Below, piece after piece: positions 25,326-33,845 of a stretch of DNA of 64,000 bases. The stretch covers positions 1,869,501 through 1,933,500 of the forward strand of contig NZ_CP019562.1 in assembly GCF_001983955.1 (NCBI RefSeq), given 5' to 3'. This DNA is from Streptococcus oralis. Its GTDB lineage: Bacteria; Bacillota; Bacilli; Lactobacillales; Streptococcaceae. The notes beneath the pieces are model-generated. The model saw only the letters and a program-made list of their open reading frames with translations, did no database searches and was not told the origin of the DNA. Both the position numbers and the translations under genes were made by a program. Numbering within the stretch: the first letter of the stretch is position 1; each line of letters opens with the position of its first letter.

Positions 25326-25583
25326 TTATTTCCGTTTAATCAGGTATCGGATGGCCTTTTCTAGGCGTTCCTTTTGAGCCTCGGGGTCGTCTAGTGGTTG
25401 GTTGATACAGTCAGTAAGATTTTCAGTAATGATCATCTCAATCACGCGCTCAACGCTAGATTTCACTGCTGTCAACTGCGTAACAATATCTGCACAGTCA
25501 CGATCTTCTTCAATCATCTTTTGAATCCCACGCAACTGACCCTCTGAACGTTTCAGGCGTGTGATATACTTTGAGTTTGTCAT
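25326..25583 (-). CDS. cstR: CstR-like persulfide-sensing repressor (CsoR family)
   Basis: The 85-residue all-helical protein has the CsoR/RcnR core (RLKRSEGQLRGIQKMIEED) with Cys30 and Cys59. The copper-sensing His expected four residues before the second Cys is Asn55 here, so the Cu site is absent and the two-Cys arrangement of CstR is kept. CstR forms di- or trisulfide links in response to persulfides. The ATG at 25583 follows AAGGA; an in-frame ATG at 25646 lies upstream of the promoter. It likely represses the rhodanese operon through 24141-24161. Confidence 0.8.
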   Translation of the reverse strand: MTNSKYITRLKRSEGQLRGIQKMIEEDRDCADIVTQLTAVKSSVERVIEMIITENLTDCINQPLDDPEAQKERLEKAIRYLIKRK

Positions 25584-25610
25584 TGATTTATCCTTGGTCA
25601 CTTTTTCTTC

Positions 25611-25639
25611 ATTATATCTCGAATAAGGGGCTTTGTCAA
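25611..25639 (-). promoter_or_regulatory. cstR promoter
   Basis: TTGACA (25634-25639), a 17-bp spacer and TATAAT (25611-25616) on the minus strand; near consensus. No palindrome like that at 24141 is visible here. Confidence 0.85.
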
Positions 25640-25782
25640 AATTCACTTCCTGTCTGTATTTGTAGGAGGCAACCTCTCCTCTGTATCAGATAGAAAAGAT
25701 TGATAAGCATGGAAATGGAAAAGAAACTCTGTCCTCCTTGAAGCTCGATGGGAAGTCACGTTTCCTATTAACCAACTGACCT

Positions 25783-26340
25783 TTATGCGTATATCTTGGA
25801 CAAATTGGACAAAAAGGCTAGGATCACTATCCCATAGACTATAACTAGAGCCAGTCCAAATCCGATACCAAACCACTTGTAAAACTTGTCCATTCCGCTG
25901 TAACGTTCGACATAGCCCCTGGTCGGCTTGTCTGGATCATACCAGACTGTCAGCTCCGAATGAAGGGGGAAATGGGTCTGCATCAAGCGTTTGAAGGAAA
26001 CAAAGGAGTTGCTGTAGCGAGTGATCGAAGGCGCCAGCATATCTTCTCTTGTATAGTCCTTTAAAAATTTAGTAGTCCCCCACGGAATTGTGACCGTTTT
26101 GAACATAAAATACTGCAAGGTTTTCTTATAAGCAATCCCATCCACCGTGTATTCGACGATAGGTGGATACCCCTCACGAAAACGGCTATAGCCGATAACC
26201 GTTCCCTGTACGGATGACTTGGCAAGACGGACCAACTTCTGATCTCGAAGATAGAGATAGAGAAAGGTCCCACACACAAATACAAAAGATAGGAAGATGA
26301 CGATTGTCCCAACTATCAAACCAATTACTTCTTTATTCAT
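25783..26340 (-). CDS. DUF3592-like membrane protein
   Basis: This 185-residue protein has one TM at the start (about 5-32), a beta-rich outer or inner domain with GTVIGYSRFREGYPPIVEYTVDG and DPDKPTRGYVERY, and a C-terminal TM (160-182). The 'hydrophobic anchor - conversion of a length-variable domain - YDP(D/E)NP' layout is that of DUF3592 proteins. Function unknown. It is the last of a run of membrane-protein genes on the minus strand. Confidence 0.7.
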   Translation of the reverse strand: MNKEVIGLIVGTIVIFLSFVFVCGTFLYLYLRDQKLVRLAKSSVQGTVIGYSRFREGYPPIVEYTVDGIAYKKTLQYFMFKTVTIPWGTTKFLKDYTREDMLAPSITRYSNSFVSFKRLMQTHFPLHSELTVWYDPDKPTRGYVERYSGMDKFYKWFGIGFGLALVIVYGIVILAFLSNLSKIYA

Positions 26341-26415
26341 ATGAACTCCTCCTGTTATTTTATACAGTAAAATCCCAAAACGAACTCGTCCAGAAGGACA
26401 TCGATGCCCTCGAGT

Positions 26416-27078
26416 CTACTCTTTGGATTTTTCTTTTGACTGTTTTTCTCTCAAATCTTTCACAGATTTTGATATGATATCTCTCACTTGTTCGTCAGTA
26501 AGTCCTGGAATCTGGTAATAAGGATTATTGGATTCGCTTTTTGACGGCTTTGTTTCTGAACTTTCGGTTTTAGAACTTTGTTCAGTCGAAGACGAGGATT
26601 TCGACTCTGAGGAACTGGATTCTTTGGTCTTAGAGGAACTGGACGACTCAGACTCAGAAGGCTTGGACGTTTCAGGCGTGTTAGAATCAAGCTTAGGCGG
26701 CTTGTTTACTTGGTCGTTCGGCTGTTTCACAGGTTTATAGAATAGCCCAAAAGACAGCAGCAAGGCCATCAAGATCCCAATACCAGCCAAGGTTCTTTTA
26801 GTGGCTTCAGCCGAGGGAACCTTTACTCCCTTTGTACTGAGTATTTTCCATTCTGGATGCTCTTTTTCTATGGCTTTTTTCTGTCTCCTAAGAGGACCAA
26901 GTAGAAAATGATTAAAAGGCACAATCGTTACCATAGCCACCGTTACAAGCGGGACATAATTGGAATGACTTGATACCAGTAGAACATCGAGTATAGCGAG
27001 AAGAATGAAGAGGAAACGCCCCACAAACTTACGAACTTGATGCTCTTTTTTGATCTGCAAATATCTCTCTTGTGACAT
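26416..27078 (-). CDS. Membrane protein with Ser-rich tail, unknown function
   Basis: About 220 residues with three hydrophobic segments (about 18-38, 40-60, 95-115), then a low-complexity Ser/Glu/Lys stretch (about 125-185) and a helical end (LTDEQVRDIISKSVKDLREKQ). Start choice: the ATG at 27078 has GAGAGG 6 bp before it, while the ATG at 27084 overlaps the upstream stop (ATGA). It is translationally coupled to the next gene upstream. No family recognised. Confidence 0.6.
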   Translation of the reverse strand: MSQERYLQIKKEHQVRKFVGRFLFILLAILDVLLVSSHSNYVPLVTVAMVTIVPFNHFLLGPLRRQKKAIEKEHPEWKILSTKGVKVPSAEATKRTLAGIGILMALLLSFGLFYKPVKQPNDQVNKPPKLDSNTPETSKPSESESSSSSKTKESSSSESKSSSSTEQSSKTESSETKPSKSESNNPYYQIPGLTDEQVRDIISKSVKDLREKQSKEKSKE

Positions 27079-27080
27079 TA

Positions 27081-27752
27081 TCATCCTCTCTTTTCTATTT
27101 CTTCCTTAAATATCACTTTCCCCTGTTCATACTTTCGCACAGCTAAAAGCCAGCGTATTGGATTGTTTTGGAATAAGAAAAGGTACAACAAGGCAGGAAA
27201 GAGACCTGCTAAAGGCGAGAAAAAGATTTGTATATCAAATGTCTCTTGCTTATTGAATGAGTCAATAATACTTGGGATAGTAGCAACAAATATTACTATA
27301 GTAGTCATAAAAACTAATAGCATAACAATCATAAAAGCCAACATTTTCCCAAACGTCGCTTTTTTATCGCTGAAATTGTCCCAGAACAGATTTGAATCAA
27401 CAGCTTTCGCGAACTGTTGAGAACTTACCCCTTGAACCTGTTTCACCTCTTTATACAAGGCCTCTTCCATCATCCATATAAAGCCAAAGCAGACAAAGAA
27501 CTGGGCAACGATATAAGGCGGAACCATCCAGCTGCTGTATCGAAAATCCGAAAATGCAGGTATAGCTACTAATCCTCCGATAATACCAAAAAAAACAAAA
27601 GCAAACATCAAAGGAATGATAGCACTATTGCTCTTCCTAGCTCCTTCTGTATTTAACAAGGCGCTCTTATCTGCTACAAGAGCTTCTCTCGTTCGCGTAT
27701 TATAGTAAACGGCCTTATTACCGCTCTGTCCAATAAAAATTATTTTTCTCAT
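27081..27752 (-). CDS. Four-TM membrane protein, paralogue family member 1
   Basis: The 223-residue protein begins MRKIIFIGQSGNKAVYYNTR, then TREALVADKS, followed by four hydrophobic segments (about 45-68, 76-95, 130-160, 178-200) and ends NPIRWLLAVRKYEQGKVIF. The same start and end are found in the gene upstream (27869-28537). No known family. The conserved N-terminal GQ...VYYN...REAL piece looks like a small beta-hairpin ahead of the membrane domain. Confidence 0.65.
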   Translation of the reverse strand: MRKIIFIGQSGNKAVYYNTRTREALVADKSALLNTEGARKSNSAIIPLMFAFVFFGIIGGLVAIPAFSDFRYSSWMVPPYIVAQFFVCFGFIWMMEEALYKEVKQVQGVSSQQFAKAVDSNLFWDNFSDKKATFGKMLAFMIVMLLVFMTTIVIFVATIPSIIDSFNKQETFDIQIFFSPLAGLFPALLYLFLFQNNPIRWLLAVRKYEQGKVIFKEEIEKRG

Positions 27753-27868
27753 ATAAAATCACCACAGTTTCCACCAATCACTATAATCAGAAACTTCAAT
27801 TTTTATCATAGGTCGTTGATAAAACATCATCAACCACTGGTAATAGTAATAGCGTTTCTCTCATGTTT

Positions 27869-28537
27869 CTAGTTCTTCTCTTCCCCAAATAATACTTTCC
27901 CCTGCTTGTATTTTCGTACGGCTAACAGCCAGCGGATTGGATTGTTTTGAAATAGTAGAAGAACCACGCTAATTGGGACGATCGTTGCTCCGATTGGCAC
28001 CATGAACATCGACGGCTCAAACCATTCATGTTCATAGTAGGGAATGAAGGTCCCAGGTATGGCAAAGAACACAACAATAACAAAAACAAATAGAAGAACG
28101 AGGATAGCAAATAGATACAAGATGATTTTATCGACTGTTGGTTCCTTATCCGGAGATTTTTTCCAAAATTTACTACTTTCAACTGCTTCTTTAAACTGCT
28201 CTTCACTTGCTGGGACAAGCGACTTAGCCCCACTGTAGAACAGTTTTTCAAATCCATAAACACTTCCGATAAAAACGAAAAGGATTGCGGCTAGATGGAT
28301 AGGTGCCATCCACTCACTCAATCTAAAGGGCGCTAGCAAGGAACGAATCCAAATACCGATAATAGTAACTAGCAAGAAAACAAAGAAGACAACCCAAGGC
28401 CACTTGGATTTCTTTGAACTGATGGCACCGTCGGTTTCTGACGAGGCGCTAGATTCTGTCGCTAAAGCCTCTCTCGTCCTTGTGTTATAGTAGACGGATT
28501 GCTGGTTTCCTTGGCCTATATAAATGATTTTTCTCAT
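27869..28537 (-). CDS. Four-TM membrane protein, paralogue family member 2
   Basis: This is a 222-residue protein very similar in plan to 27081-27752: MRKIIYIGQGNQQSVYYNTR, TREALATES, four TMs, and the same NNPIRWLLAVRKYKQGKV ending. It lies 1 bp after the end of the third relative. The 116-bp gap to family member 1 has no recognisable feature. Probably arose by tandem duplication. Function unknown. Confidence 0.65.
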   Translation of the reverse strand: MRKIIYIGQGNQQSVYYNTRTREALATESSASSETDGAISSKKSKWPWVVFFVFLLVTIIGIWIRSLLAPFRLSEWMAPIHLAAILFVFIGSVYGFEKLFYSGAKSLVPASEEQFKEAVESSKFWKKSPDKEPTVDKIILYLFAILVLLFVFVIVVFFAIPGTFIPYYEHEWFEPSMFMVPIGATIVPISVVLLLFQNNPIRWLLAVRKYKQGKVLFGEEKN

Positions 28538-28538
28538 C

Positions 28539-29111
28539 TTACATTTCTCCCTCTTTCCCTCGGCTATCGTCCTGTAATGCCTCCATCAGCTCCTTGAACA
28601 GTCGTTTGCGCGTTTTCATCTGAAATTCATAGACAATATAAACAAGGGAAAAAATCCCTAACATATACATAATCAAGAACTGAAAATCAGAGTAGATAAA
28701 ATAGCGATAGATGGAAAACAGAACCATGAGAAAACAAAAAATCTCAACTAGGACGGTCCATCTATATTTTCTCCTAAGTGTTTTGATATTAACTTTTGTG
28801 AGCCGGACTTTTCTAAATCTATCTGTCTTCATGTTGCGTCGGGTAGATTTGGCAAGGAGAATGGTCCCGAAAACCAAAAACAGAGACATCAAGATAAAAA
28901 AGATCAAATTGAAAGGGGAGGAGACATCTCCAAAGGTTTGGTTGAGCAACTTCGACAGCCGTTGCAAGGAATAGATTGCAATAGGGGCTGCAATGGCTAA
29001 ATAATTCATGCCTTGTTTTGCACTGTAGAATACTTGATTCCCCAAATCATAATAGATAAAAGAGTCCTCCAGAGGGCCCATACTAATTAAATTTTTTACA
29101 CTTGTGTCCAT
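28539..29111 (-). CDS. Membrane protein, divergent paralogue family member 3
   Basis: The 190-residue protein has an N-terminal LISMGPLEDSFIYYDLGNQVFYSAK segment that keeps the spacing of the 'IGQ...YYN' motif of the two genes downstream, and four hydrophobic segments. It lacks the NPIRWLLAVRKY ending. It is the first gene of the cluster and is preceded by a promoter and a structured 5' leader (29161-29235). Function unknown. Confidence 0.6.
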   Translation of the reverse strand: MDTSVKNLISMGPLEDSFIYYDLGNQVFYSAKQGMNYLAIAAPIAIYSLQRLSKLLNQTFGDVSSPFNLIFFILMSLFLVFGTILLAKSTRRNMKTDRFRKVRLTKVNIKTLRRKYRWTVLVEIFCFLMVLFSIYRYFIYSDFQFLIMYMLGIFSLVYIVYEFQMKTRKRLFKELMEALQDDSRGKEGEM

Positions 29112-29160
29112 CTTATTTCCCGTCTCCTAAACTCAATACGGATGTTCAAACAGAATCCTA

Positions 29161-29235
29161 CTTTCTCTAAAAAGCATCGTGACAACGATTGCCAGCAGTC
29201 TAGCCGATTTTCGGCGTTTGCCTTCCTAGAGAAAG
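29161..29235 (-). ncRNA. Structured 5' leader of the membrane-protein cluster
   Basis: A 9-bp closing stem (29161-29169 with 29227-29235) encloses two hairpins: ATCGT-GACA-ACGAT (29176-29189) and GCCGA-TTT-TCGGC (29203-29215). This makes a three-way junction of 75 nt, between a -10 at 29250-29255 and the start at 29111. No Rfam family recognised; a small mobile repeat is the alternative. Confidence 0.45.
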
Positions 29236-29249
29236 AAAAGTTTATTAGT

Positions 29250-29255
29250 ATTATA
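29250..29255 (-). promoter_or_regulatory. Extended -10 of the membrane-protein cluster
   Basis: TATAAT preceded by TGC on the minus strand; the -35 region is poor. Predicted transcripts would have a leader of about 130 nt. Confidence 0.6.
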
Positions 29256-29335
29256 GCATGAACCCCCAGAAAAGGGAAAATATCCCCAGCAGATATCTTT
29301 GCTAGATCCAAGAAAGGTTTCGTCATTTCATAAAA

Positions 29336-29375
29336 AAGCGAACAAGTTCGCATTCTAAAAACAGAATGCGAGCTT
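29336..29375 (-). terminator. Terminator of the glyoxalase-fold gene
   Basis: On the minus strand CTCGCATTCTG / AGAATGCGA forms one hairpin, and GCGAA-CTTG-TTCGC followed by TTTTTT forms an overlapping alternative ending in the T-run. The rest of 29112-29423 holds only the leader RNA and promoter described separately. Confidence 0.65.
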
Positions 29376-29423
29376 ATCCGCCTTTTCCTATGTCTCTAAA
29401 ATAAATAATGTGTTTTCCTCGTT

Positions 29424-30278
29424 TCATCGTGCCAAGCGAATGCGAGTCACAATCCCATCTGGGTCTACAAGATCCAGTTCACTCGAATTTAGCCACTTGA
29501 TTGGTGCTTCTAGCTCTTGTGCTTGCTTAACGATGTCCAAGAGTTCTTCCTTGCTTTCGACCTCAAGGACATAGTAGGCCAAGCCTGGCAAGCCTTGCTC
29601 ACGCGGAGCCAACCCTTTTCCAGCCCATTCGTTGACAGCCAGGTGGTGATGGTACTGACCAGCTGCTATCCAACTAGCACTAGGAATGCTAAATTTATCC
29701 TCTAGTCCTAACACCTTTTGATAAAACTGGCTCGCCGCACGACTATCCTTCACCGATAGATGGATATGCCCCATTCTAGTCCCTTCAGCTAGGATAAAGG
29801 GATCCACCTTTTCCCCTAACTCATAGATGTCCTGTGCCGCAAGGGCTTCGGTCACACCGATAATGCGACCGTCTTCTCGAATATCCCATGAAGACACTGG
29901 CTTATCACGGTAGAGTTCAACGCCATTTCCTTCCAAATCCTCTAGATAAATAGCCTCACTGTATCCATGATCTGCACCCCCGACCAGAGGAATCCGCAAG
30001 TCACTTAGGTGTTTCAAGACATCTGCCAAGGCTTTTCGCGTCGGCAACAAAATCGCCAGATGGTAGAGCCCATAATGCTCCCTTACTTCGCCAGCCTTTT
30101 CTGCCTGAATCAAGTGAACCAAGGCTTTTCGACCAAGTCCCAAAATCGCTTCTGTCTCTGTTTGGGATAAAATCTCCAAGCCAATAATTTGGTGATAAAA
30201 AGCCGTTTGACTCGTCAAATCCTTGACATTTAAAACCGCCTCCGCTAGGTAAATGTGGCTTTGGTATGCATAAGTCAT
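29424..30278 (-). CDS. Two-domain glyoxalase/VOC protein (CatE-like dioxygenase)
   Basis: The 284-residue protein has two VOC domains: residues about 8-125 and 165-280. Metal-ligand positions are visible in YLAEAVLNVKDL, HLIQ, MGHIHLSVKD, HHHLAVNEW and GNGVELYRDKP. The layout is that of catechol-2,3-dioxygenase-type proteins such as B. subtilis CatE/YfiE. It may protect against catechols or quinones. Start region has GGAGA before the ATG, and its own promoter carries ATCAATTA repeats, as in quinone-responsive MarR-type operators. Confidence 0.78.
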   Translation of the reverse strand: MTYAYQSHIYLAEAVLNVKDLTSQTAFYHQIIGLEILSQTETEAILGLGRKALVHLIQAEKAGEVREHYGLYHLAILLPTRKALADVLKHLSDLRIPLVGGADHGYSEAIYLEDLEGNGVELYRDKPVSSWDIREDGRIIGVTEALAAQDIYELGEKVDPFILAEGTRMGHIHLSVKDSRAASQFYQKVLGLEDKFSIPSASWIAAGQYHHHLAVNEWAGKGLAPREQGLPGLAYYVLEVESKEELLDIVKQAQELEAPIKWLNSSELDLVDPDGIVTRIRLAR

Positions 30279-30304
30279 AGGGTGTCTCCTTTTGTTGTAA
30301 CTTT

Positions 30305-30345
30305 ATCAATTACATCAATTATACACTATTGAGATAGAATGTCAA
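30305..30345 (-). promoter_or_regulatory. Promoter with ATCAATTA repeats for the glyoxalase-fold gene
   Basis: TTGACA (30340-30345), a 16-bp spacer and TATAAT (30318-30323) on the minus strand. From the start point on, ATCAATTACATCAATTATA forms a direct repeat, a likely regulator site. Confidence 0.7.
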
Positions 30346-30359
30346 CGAAGACAGCTCAA

Positions 30360-30380
30360 AAGAGCTGGAAACCAGCTCTT
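30360..30380 (-). terminator. galM terminator
   Basis: A 9-bp perfect stem (AAGAGCTGG / CCAGCTCTT) with loop TTT on the minus strand is followed by TTGAG; it ends the bgaC-galM operon. The T-run is short. Confidence 0.65.
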
Positions 30381-30384
30381 CTTT

Positions 30385-31422
30385 TTATTTTACAACAAGC
30401 TCGTAGCGAGTTTTGCTAGTGAAAGTTTGCCCTGCTTTGAGAATGACTTGGTCTTTGAGGTCGCTGTGAATGGCATCTGGTAAAGCTTGCGCTTCAAGGG
30501 CAATCCCATTGTGCTGTACCATTGGCTGATCTCCAATGATGACACTCTCATCCACAAAGTTTGCTGTGTAGACCACAAAGCAAGGGGCCTCTGTCTTGAA
30601 AAGTAGGAAGCGACCTGAGTTTTGGTCATAAAGGAAACCAGCATTGTCATGACCGGCAGGAAGGGCAAATGGATGATCCAAACCAGATACCAACTGGATT
30701 TGCTCATCTTCCTCTGCAAAGATATCCTTCAACAAAGCACCATTGTAGATATGTTTAACCACATCACGATTGGCATCTGGAGTCTTTGCCGGAACACCGT
30801 CCGGAGCAATTGGGTAAATGCCTTCCGTATTTAGCTGGAAGACATGGCGGTCAATTGTCTGTGTGAAATCACCAGACAAGTTGAAGTAGCTGTGATTAGT
30901 TGGATTGACAAGCGTATCTTGATCTGTCGTTACCTTGTAGCTGACTTCGTAAGCACCACTTTCTTCCAAGTAGTAGCTAATCCAGATTTTGAGATTACCA
31001 GGGAATCCTCCCGTCCCATCTGTACGCTCTGTGTAGAGGGTCAAGCCATGGTCGCTTACCTCGGTCAGTTCAAACAAGCTCGAATCCCAACCTGTTGAAC
31101 CACTGTGGTTGCAGTTGCTAGCGTTGTTGACTTCAAGATTATAGGTCTGACCATTGAGCTCAAATGTTGCAACTGCAATACGGCCCGCTACAGGACCTAC
31201 ACTTGCTCCATGCTTAGGACTATTGCCTACATAGCTAGCAAAATCATCAAATCCTAGGATAACATTAGCAAAATTTCCAGCCTTGTCGGGCGTGACATAG
31301 CTCAAGATGGTCGCACCATAGGTCATGATTTCTAGTTGGTAGCCACTGTCAGTCTCAAAGCGATAGGCCAAGACATCCTTGCCCTCATGATTTCCAAATA
31401 CACGCTCTGTGTATGCTTTCAT
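30385..31422 (-). CDS. galM: Aldose 1-epimerase (mutarotase)
   Basis: The 345-residue protein shows the GalM pattern: LEVNNASNCNHSGSTG-like ring-binding region, catalytic His in NPTNHSYFNLSGD and the general base Glu in HNGIALEAQALPD. It interconverts alpha and beta galactose released by BgaC. The ATG at 31422 follows AGGAGAGAAG; an upstream in-frame ATG has no ribosome site. It is the last gene of the operon. A hairpin (31460-31489, 8-bp stem) lies between lacD and galM. Confidence 0.93.
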   Translation of the reverse strand: MKAYTERVFGNHEGKDVLAYRFETDSGYQLEIMTYGATILSYVTPDKAGNFANVILGFDDFASYVGNSPKHGASVGPVAGRIAVATFELNGQTYNLEVNNASNCNHSGSTGWDSSLFELTEVSDHGLTLYTERTDGTGGFPGNLKIWISYYLEESGAYEVSYKVTTDQDTLVNPTNHSYFNLSGDFTQTIDRHVFQLNTEGIYPIAPDGVPAKTPDANRDVVKHIYNGALLKDIFAEEDEQIQLVSGLDHPFALPAGHDNAGFLYDQNSGRFLLFKTEAPCFVVYTANFVDESVIIGDQPMVQHNGIALEAQALPDAIHSDLKDQVILKAGQTFTSKTRYELVVK

Positions 31423-31568
31423 TCTTCTCTCCTTTGATCCATTTCTCTTAAGTAAACAAACCATAGAGAGTGTATTCACCATCTATGGTTGTAGTTTTTA
31501 TTTTCAGAATCCTTTGTCAGAAAACCTTAAGTAGCTTCTTAACAAAATGGGGTTCTTCTATACTTGTT

Positions 31569-32564
31569 TTATGCTTCCACACGTTCAGTCCATGAAGTCG
31601 CTGTTGTTTGAAGAACCTTGTTGAGTTCGTCAATGTTCTCAAATCCAGTTGTGCGAAGCCATTCACGAGCTGCTGCCTCACCGTCTTTGATGTAGGCTTC
31701 AACTGATCCAGCCCAAGTTGCACGGCCGCAAAGAACACCGTTGAAGTTTGCGCCTGATTCGTGGGCAAAGACAAGTGTTTCTTGGAAGAGTTTGGCTGAT
31801 ACACCTGCACTCAAGTAGATATATGGCAAGTTAGTTGCTTCATCTTGTGCTTTGAAGAAGGCTGCTGCTTCTTCACGTGTATGCACGATTTCACCATCGC
31901 CAAAGCCTTCAACGTATTTGACGTTGACTGGAACTTCCACTTTCAAGACATCGATGTTGAAGCGTGGGTCTGAGAAGACCTTCATAGCACCGATAACCTT
32001 GTGTGGCTTCACTTTTGCGTATTCTACTGAACCTGCATCAGCTATTTTTTCATCGTAAGCGAGGATTTCAAGGAAGAACGGAATGTCTTCTGCCACACAC
32101 TCAGAACCAATGCGTTCGATGTAGGCTTGTTTTTGCTGGTTGAGTTCGTCAGAGCTATCTACATCGTAGTAAAGCAAGAACTTAACAGCATCTGCACCTT
32201 GTTCCTTGATGCGTTTGGCAGACCAAACATCCAAGCAGTCAGGCAAGCGTTTGGTGCTAGTTGTGTCGTAGCCAGTTTTCTCATAAGCAAGAAGAAGACC
32301 AGCATTGGCATCAAGCGCTTTTGTAGCTGGGAGACCATACTCAGGGTCAAGAAGCATAGATGAAGCGTATTTTGTCAATTCATCTGCAACCAAGACTTTA
32401 AGCTCTTCCATTTGATCCACTGTTGGCTCTTCTGTTTGATATTGAGCCATGAGGCGTTTCAAAGCACCACGTTGGTCAAAGGCAAGAGCTGAGATGATTC
32501 CATTCTCGTCAGAGAGTTTTTGCAAGCAGGCTACTTTATTGGAACTTAATTGTAATTTACTCAT
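31569..32564 (-). CDS. lacD: Tagatose 1,6-bisphosphate aldolase (class I)
   Basis: This 331-residue protein has the LacD pattern: [15 protein letters not shown] near 27-41, [21 protein letters not shown], a Lys in [15 protein letters not shown] (Schiff base candidate), [15 protein letters not shown] and [13 protein letters not shown]. It splits tagatose-1,6-bisphosphate to dihydroxyacetone phosphate and glyceraldehyde-3-phosphate. Start at 32564 follows AGGAAG; it begins 10 bp after the agaS stop. In the pneumococcal bgaC operon, as I recall it, agaS is followed directly by galM, so lacD here is an addition. No lacC kinase is in the window. Confidence 0.9.
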   Translation of the reverse strand: MSKLQLSSNKVACLQKLSDENGIISALAFDQRGALKRLMAQYQTEEPTVDQMEELKVLVADELTKYASSMLLDPEYGLPATKALDANAGLLLAYEKTGYDTTSTKRLPDCLDVWSAKRIKEQGADAVKFLLYYDVDSSDELNQQKQAYIERIGSECVAEDIPFFLEILAYDEKIADAGSVEYAKVKPHKVIGAMKVFSDPRFNIDVLKVEVPVNVKYVEGFGDGEIVHTREEAAAFFKAQDEATNLPYIYLSAGVSAKLFQETLVFAHESGANFNGVLCGRATWAGSVEAYIKDGEAAAREWLRTTGFENIDELNKVLQTTATSWTERVEA

Positions 32565-32574
32565 AGACACTTCC

Positions 32575-33741
32575 TTATTTTTGATATTCATGAATGATCA
32601 CACCTTGTACCACACGGTTTACAGTGCCAGTAGGAGATGGTGTATCTGGTTTATTTTCTACCTTGAGTGAAGTCAATAGGGCAAAGAGTTGGGCATAAAC
32701 GATGTAAGGGAAGACACGGTAAATATCGTTCAAGACACCGCCACAACCCAGTGCTACTTCTTTGACATTTTCAAGACCAAAGGCTTGATCACTCAAGAGC
32801 ACAACACGACGAGCAATGTGATCACCAGCCACTTCACGAACCAAGTCCAAGTCGTATTTGCGAGTGTAGTCTGTCGTTGTACCAAATACCAAAACAACTG
32901 TATCTTCGTTGATAAGAGATTTTGGACCGTGACGGAAGCCAACTGGGCTTTCATACATGGTCGCAACTTGACCAGCTGTTAGTTCCAAAATCTTGAGCTG
33001 AGCTTCATGAGCAAGCCCAAAGAAAGGACCAGCGCCCAGGTAGATAACACGGTTAAAGTCAAGATCTACAAGCTCTTTAACATCTGCTGCATTGTCTAAA
33101 ACCTTACGCGCAAGGCTAGAAACAACTTCAAAACGTTCAGCTTTCACAGCAAATTCTGTAGGATCAAAGACCAAGAGAGCTGTTAGCATCATAGACGTAA
33201 AGCTAGAAGTCATGGCAAACCCAGCGTCATTGGAAGCAGCTGGTTGCAAGAGCAAAAGATTGCGCTCATCGCCATGAGCTTGAAGAGCCAATTTACCATC
33301 TGCAGCACATGTAATGGTCACTTGATAGAGGTCATCAACCAAGGCTTTGGCCAAATCAACTGTTGCCACACTCTCAGGTGAATTTCCGCTACGAGCAAAG
33401 GATACAAGGACAGTTGCCACATCTTTTTTCAGATAGGTTTCTGGATTTGCTACGATATCTGTTGTCGCAATAGAATTGAAGTTCCATTTGCGCTCGTCAT
33501 AGACTTCCTTAAAGTATGGCACCAAGGTATCTCCCACATAAGCAGAAGTACCAGCACCCGTCAAGATGACCTTGATATAGTCATGTCTATCAGCGATACC
33601 TTGCAGAAAGGCTGCAATTTCTTCACGTTTCGCTTGATAGGCTTCAAAAGCTTCTTTCCATACATCAGGCTGTTGGTAGATCTCACGAGTCGTGATTTCT
33701 GCACCCAGTTCAAGTAATTCTTCTTTTGTGTAATTTAGCAT
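32575..33741 (-). CDS. agaS: AgaS-type sugar isomerase/deaminase
   Basis: The 388-residue protein has two SIS domains: [18 protein letters not shown] with [11 protein letters not shown] near 110-120, and [22 protein letters not shown] near 225, ending with RHGPKSLIN. AgaS converts galactosamine-6-phosphate to tagatose-6-phosphate and ammonia. Together with the PTS and lacD this suggests use of galactosamine or N-acetylgalactosamine from host glycans. A 12-bp perfect hairpin separates it from the IIA gene. Confidence 0.9.
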   Translation of the reverse strand: MLNYTKEELLELGAEITTREIYQQPDVWKEAFEAYQAKREEIAAFLQGIADRHDYIKVILTGAGTSAYVGDTLVPYFKEVYDERKWNFNSIATTDIVANPETYLKKDVATVLVSFARSGNSPESVATVDLAKALVDDLYQVTITCAADGKLALQAHGDERNLLLLQPAASNDAGFAMTSSFTSMMLTALLVFDPTEFAVKAERFEVVSSLARKVLDNAADVKELVDLDFNRVIYLGAGPFFGLAHEAQLKILELTAGQVATMYESPVGFRHGPKSLINEDTVVLVFGTTTDYTRKYDLDLVREVAGDHIARRVVLLSDQAFGLENVKEVALGCGGVLNDIYRVFPYIVYAQLFALLTSLKVENKPDTPSPTGTVNRVVQGVIIHEYQK

Positions 33742-33783
33742 AGAGTTCCTCTAATCTATTATTGTTTCATTCCTATTGAAAAT

Positions 33784-33812
33784 ATGGGAATGGGATTGAC
33801 TCCCATTCCCAT
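33784..33812 (-). other. Perfect intercistronic hairpin between PTS IIA and agaS
   Basis: ATGGGAATGGGA and its exact complement (12 bp) enclose loop TTGAC. No T-run follows on the minus strand, so it is more likely an RNA-stability or partial-attenuation element than a full terminator. Confidence 0.6.
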
Positions 33813-33845
33813 GTATATTCTATATAAGATGCTCTAAGTCACATC

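Noticed and set aside
25326..25583. Call as a copper-sensing CsoR
   Set aside because: The His copper ligand position is Asn55 and the genes nearby are sulfurtransferases, so a persulfide sensor fits better.
25643..25876. 77-codon minus-strand frame between the DUF3592-like gene and cstR
   Set aside because: It overlaps the end of the DUF3592-like gene out of frame and has no recognisable domain.
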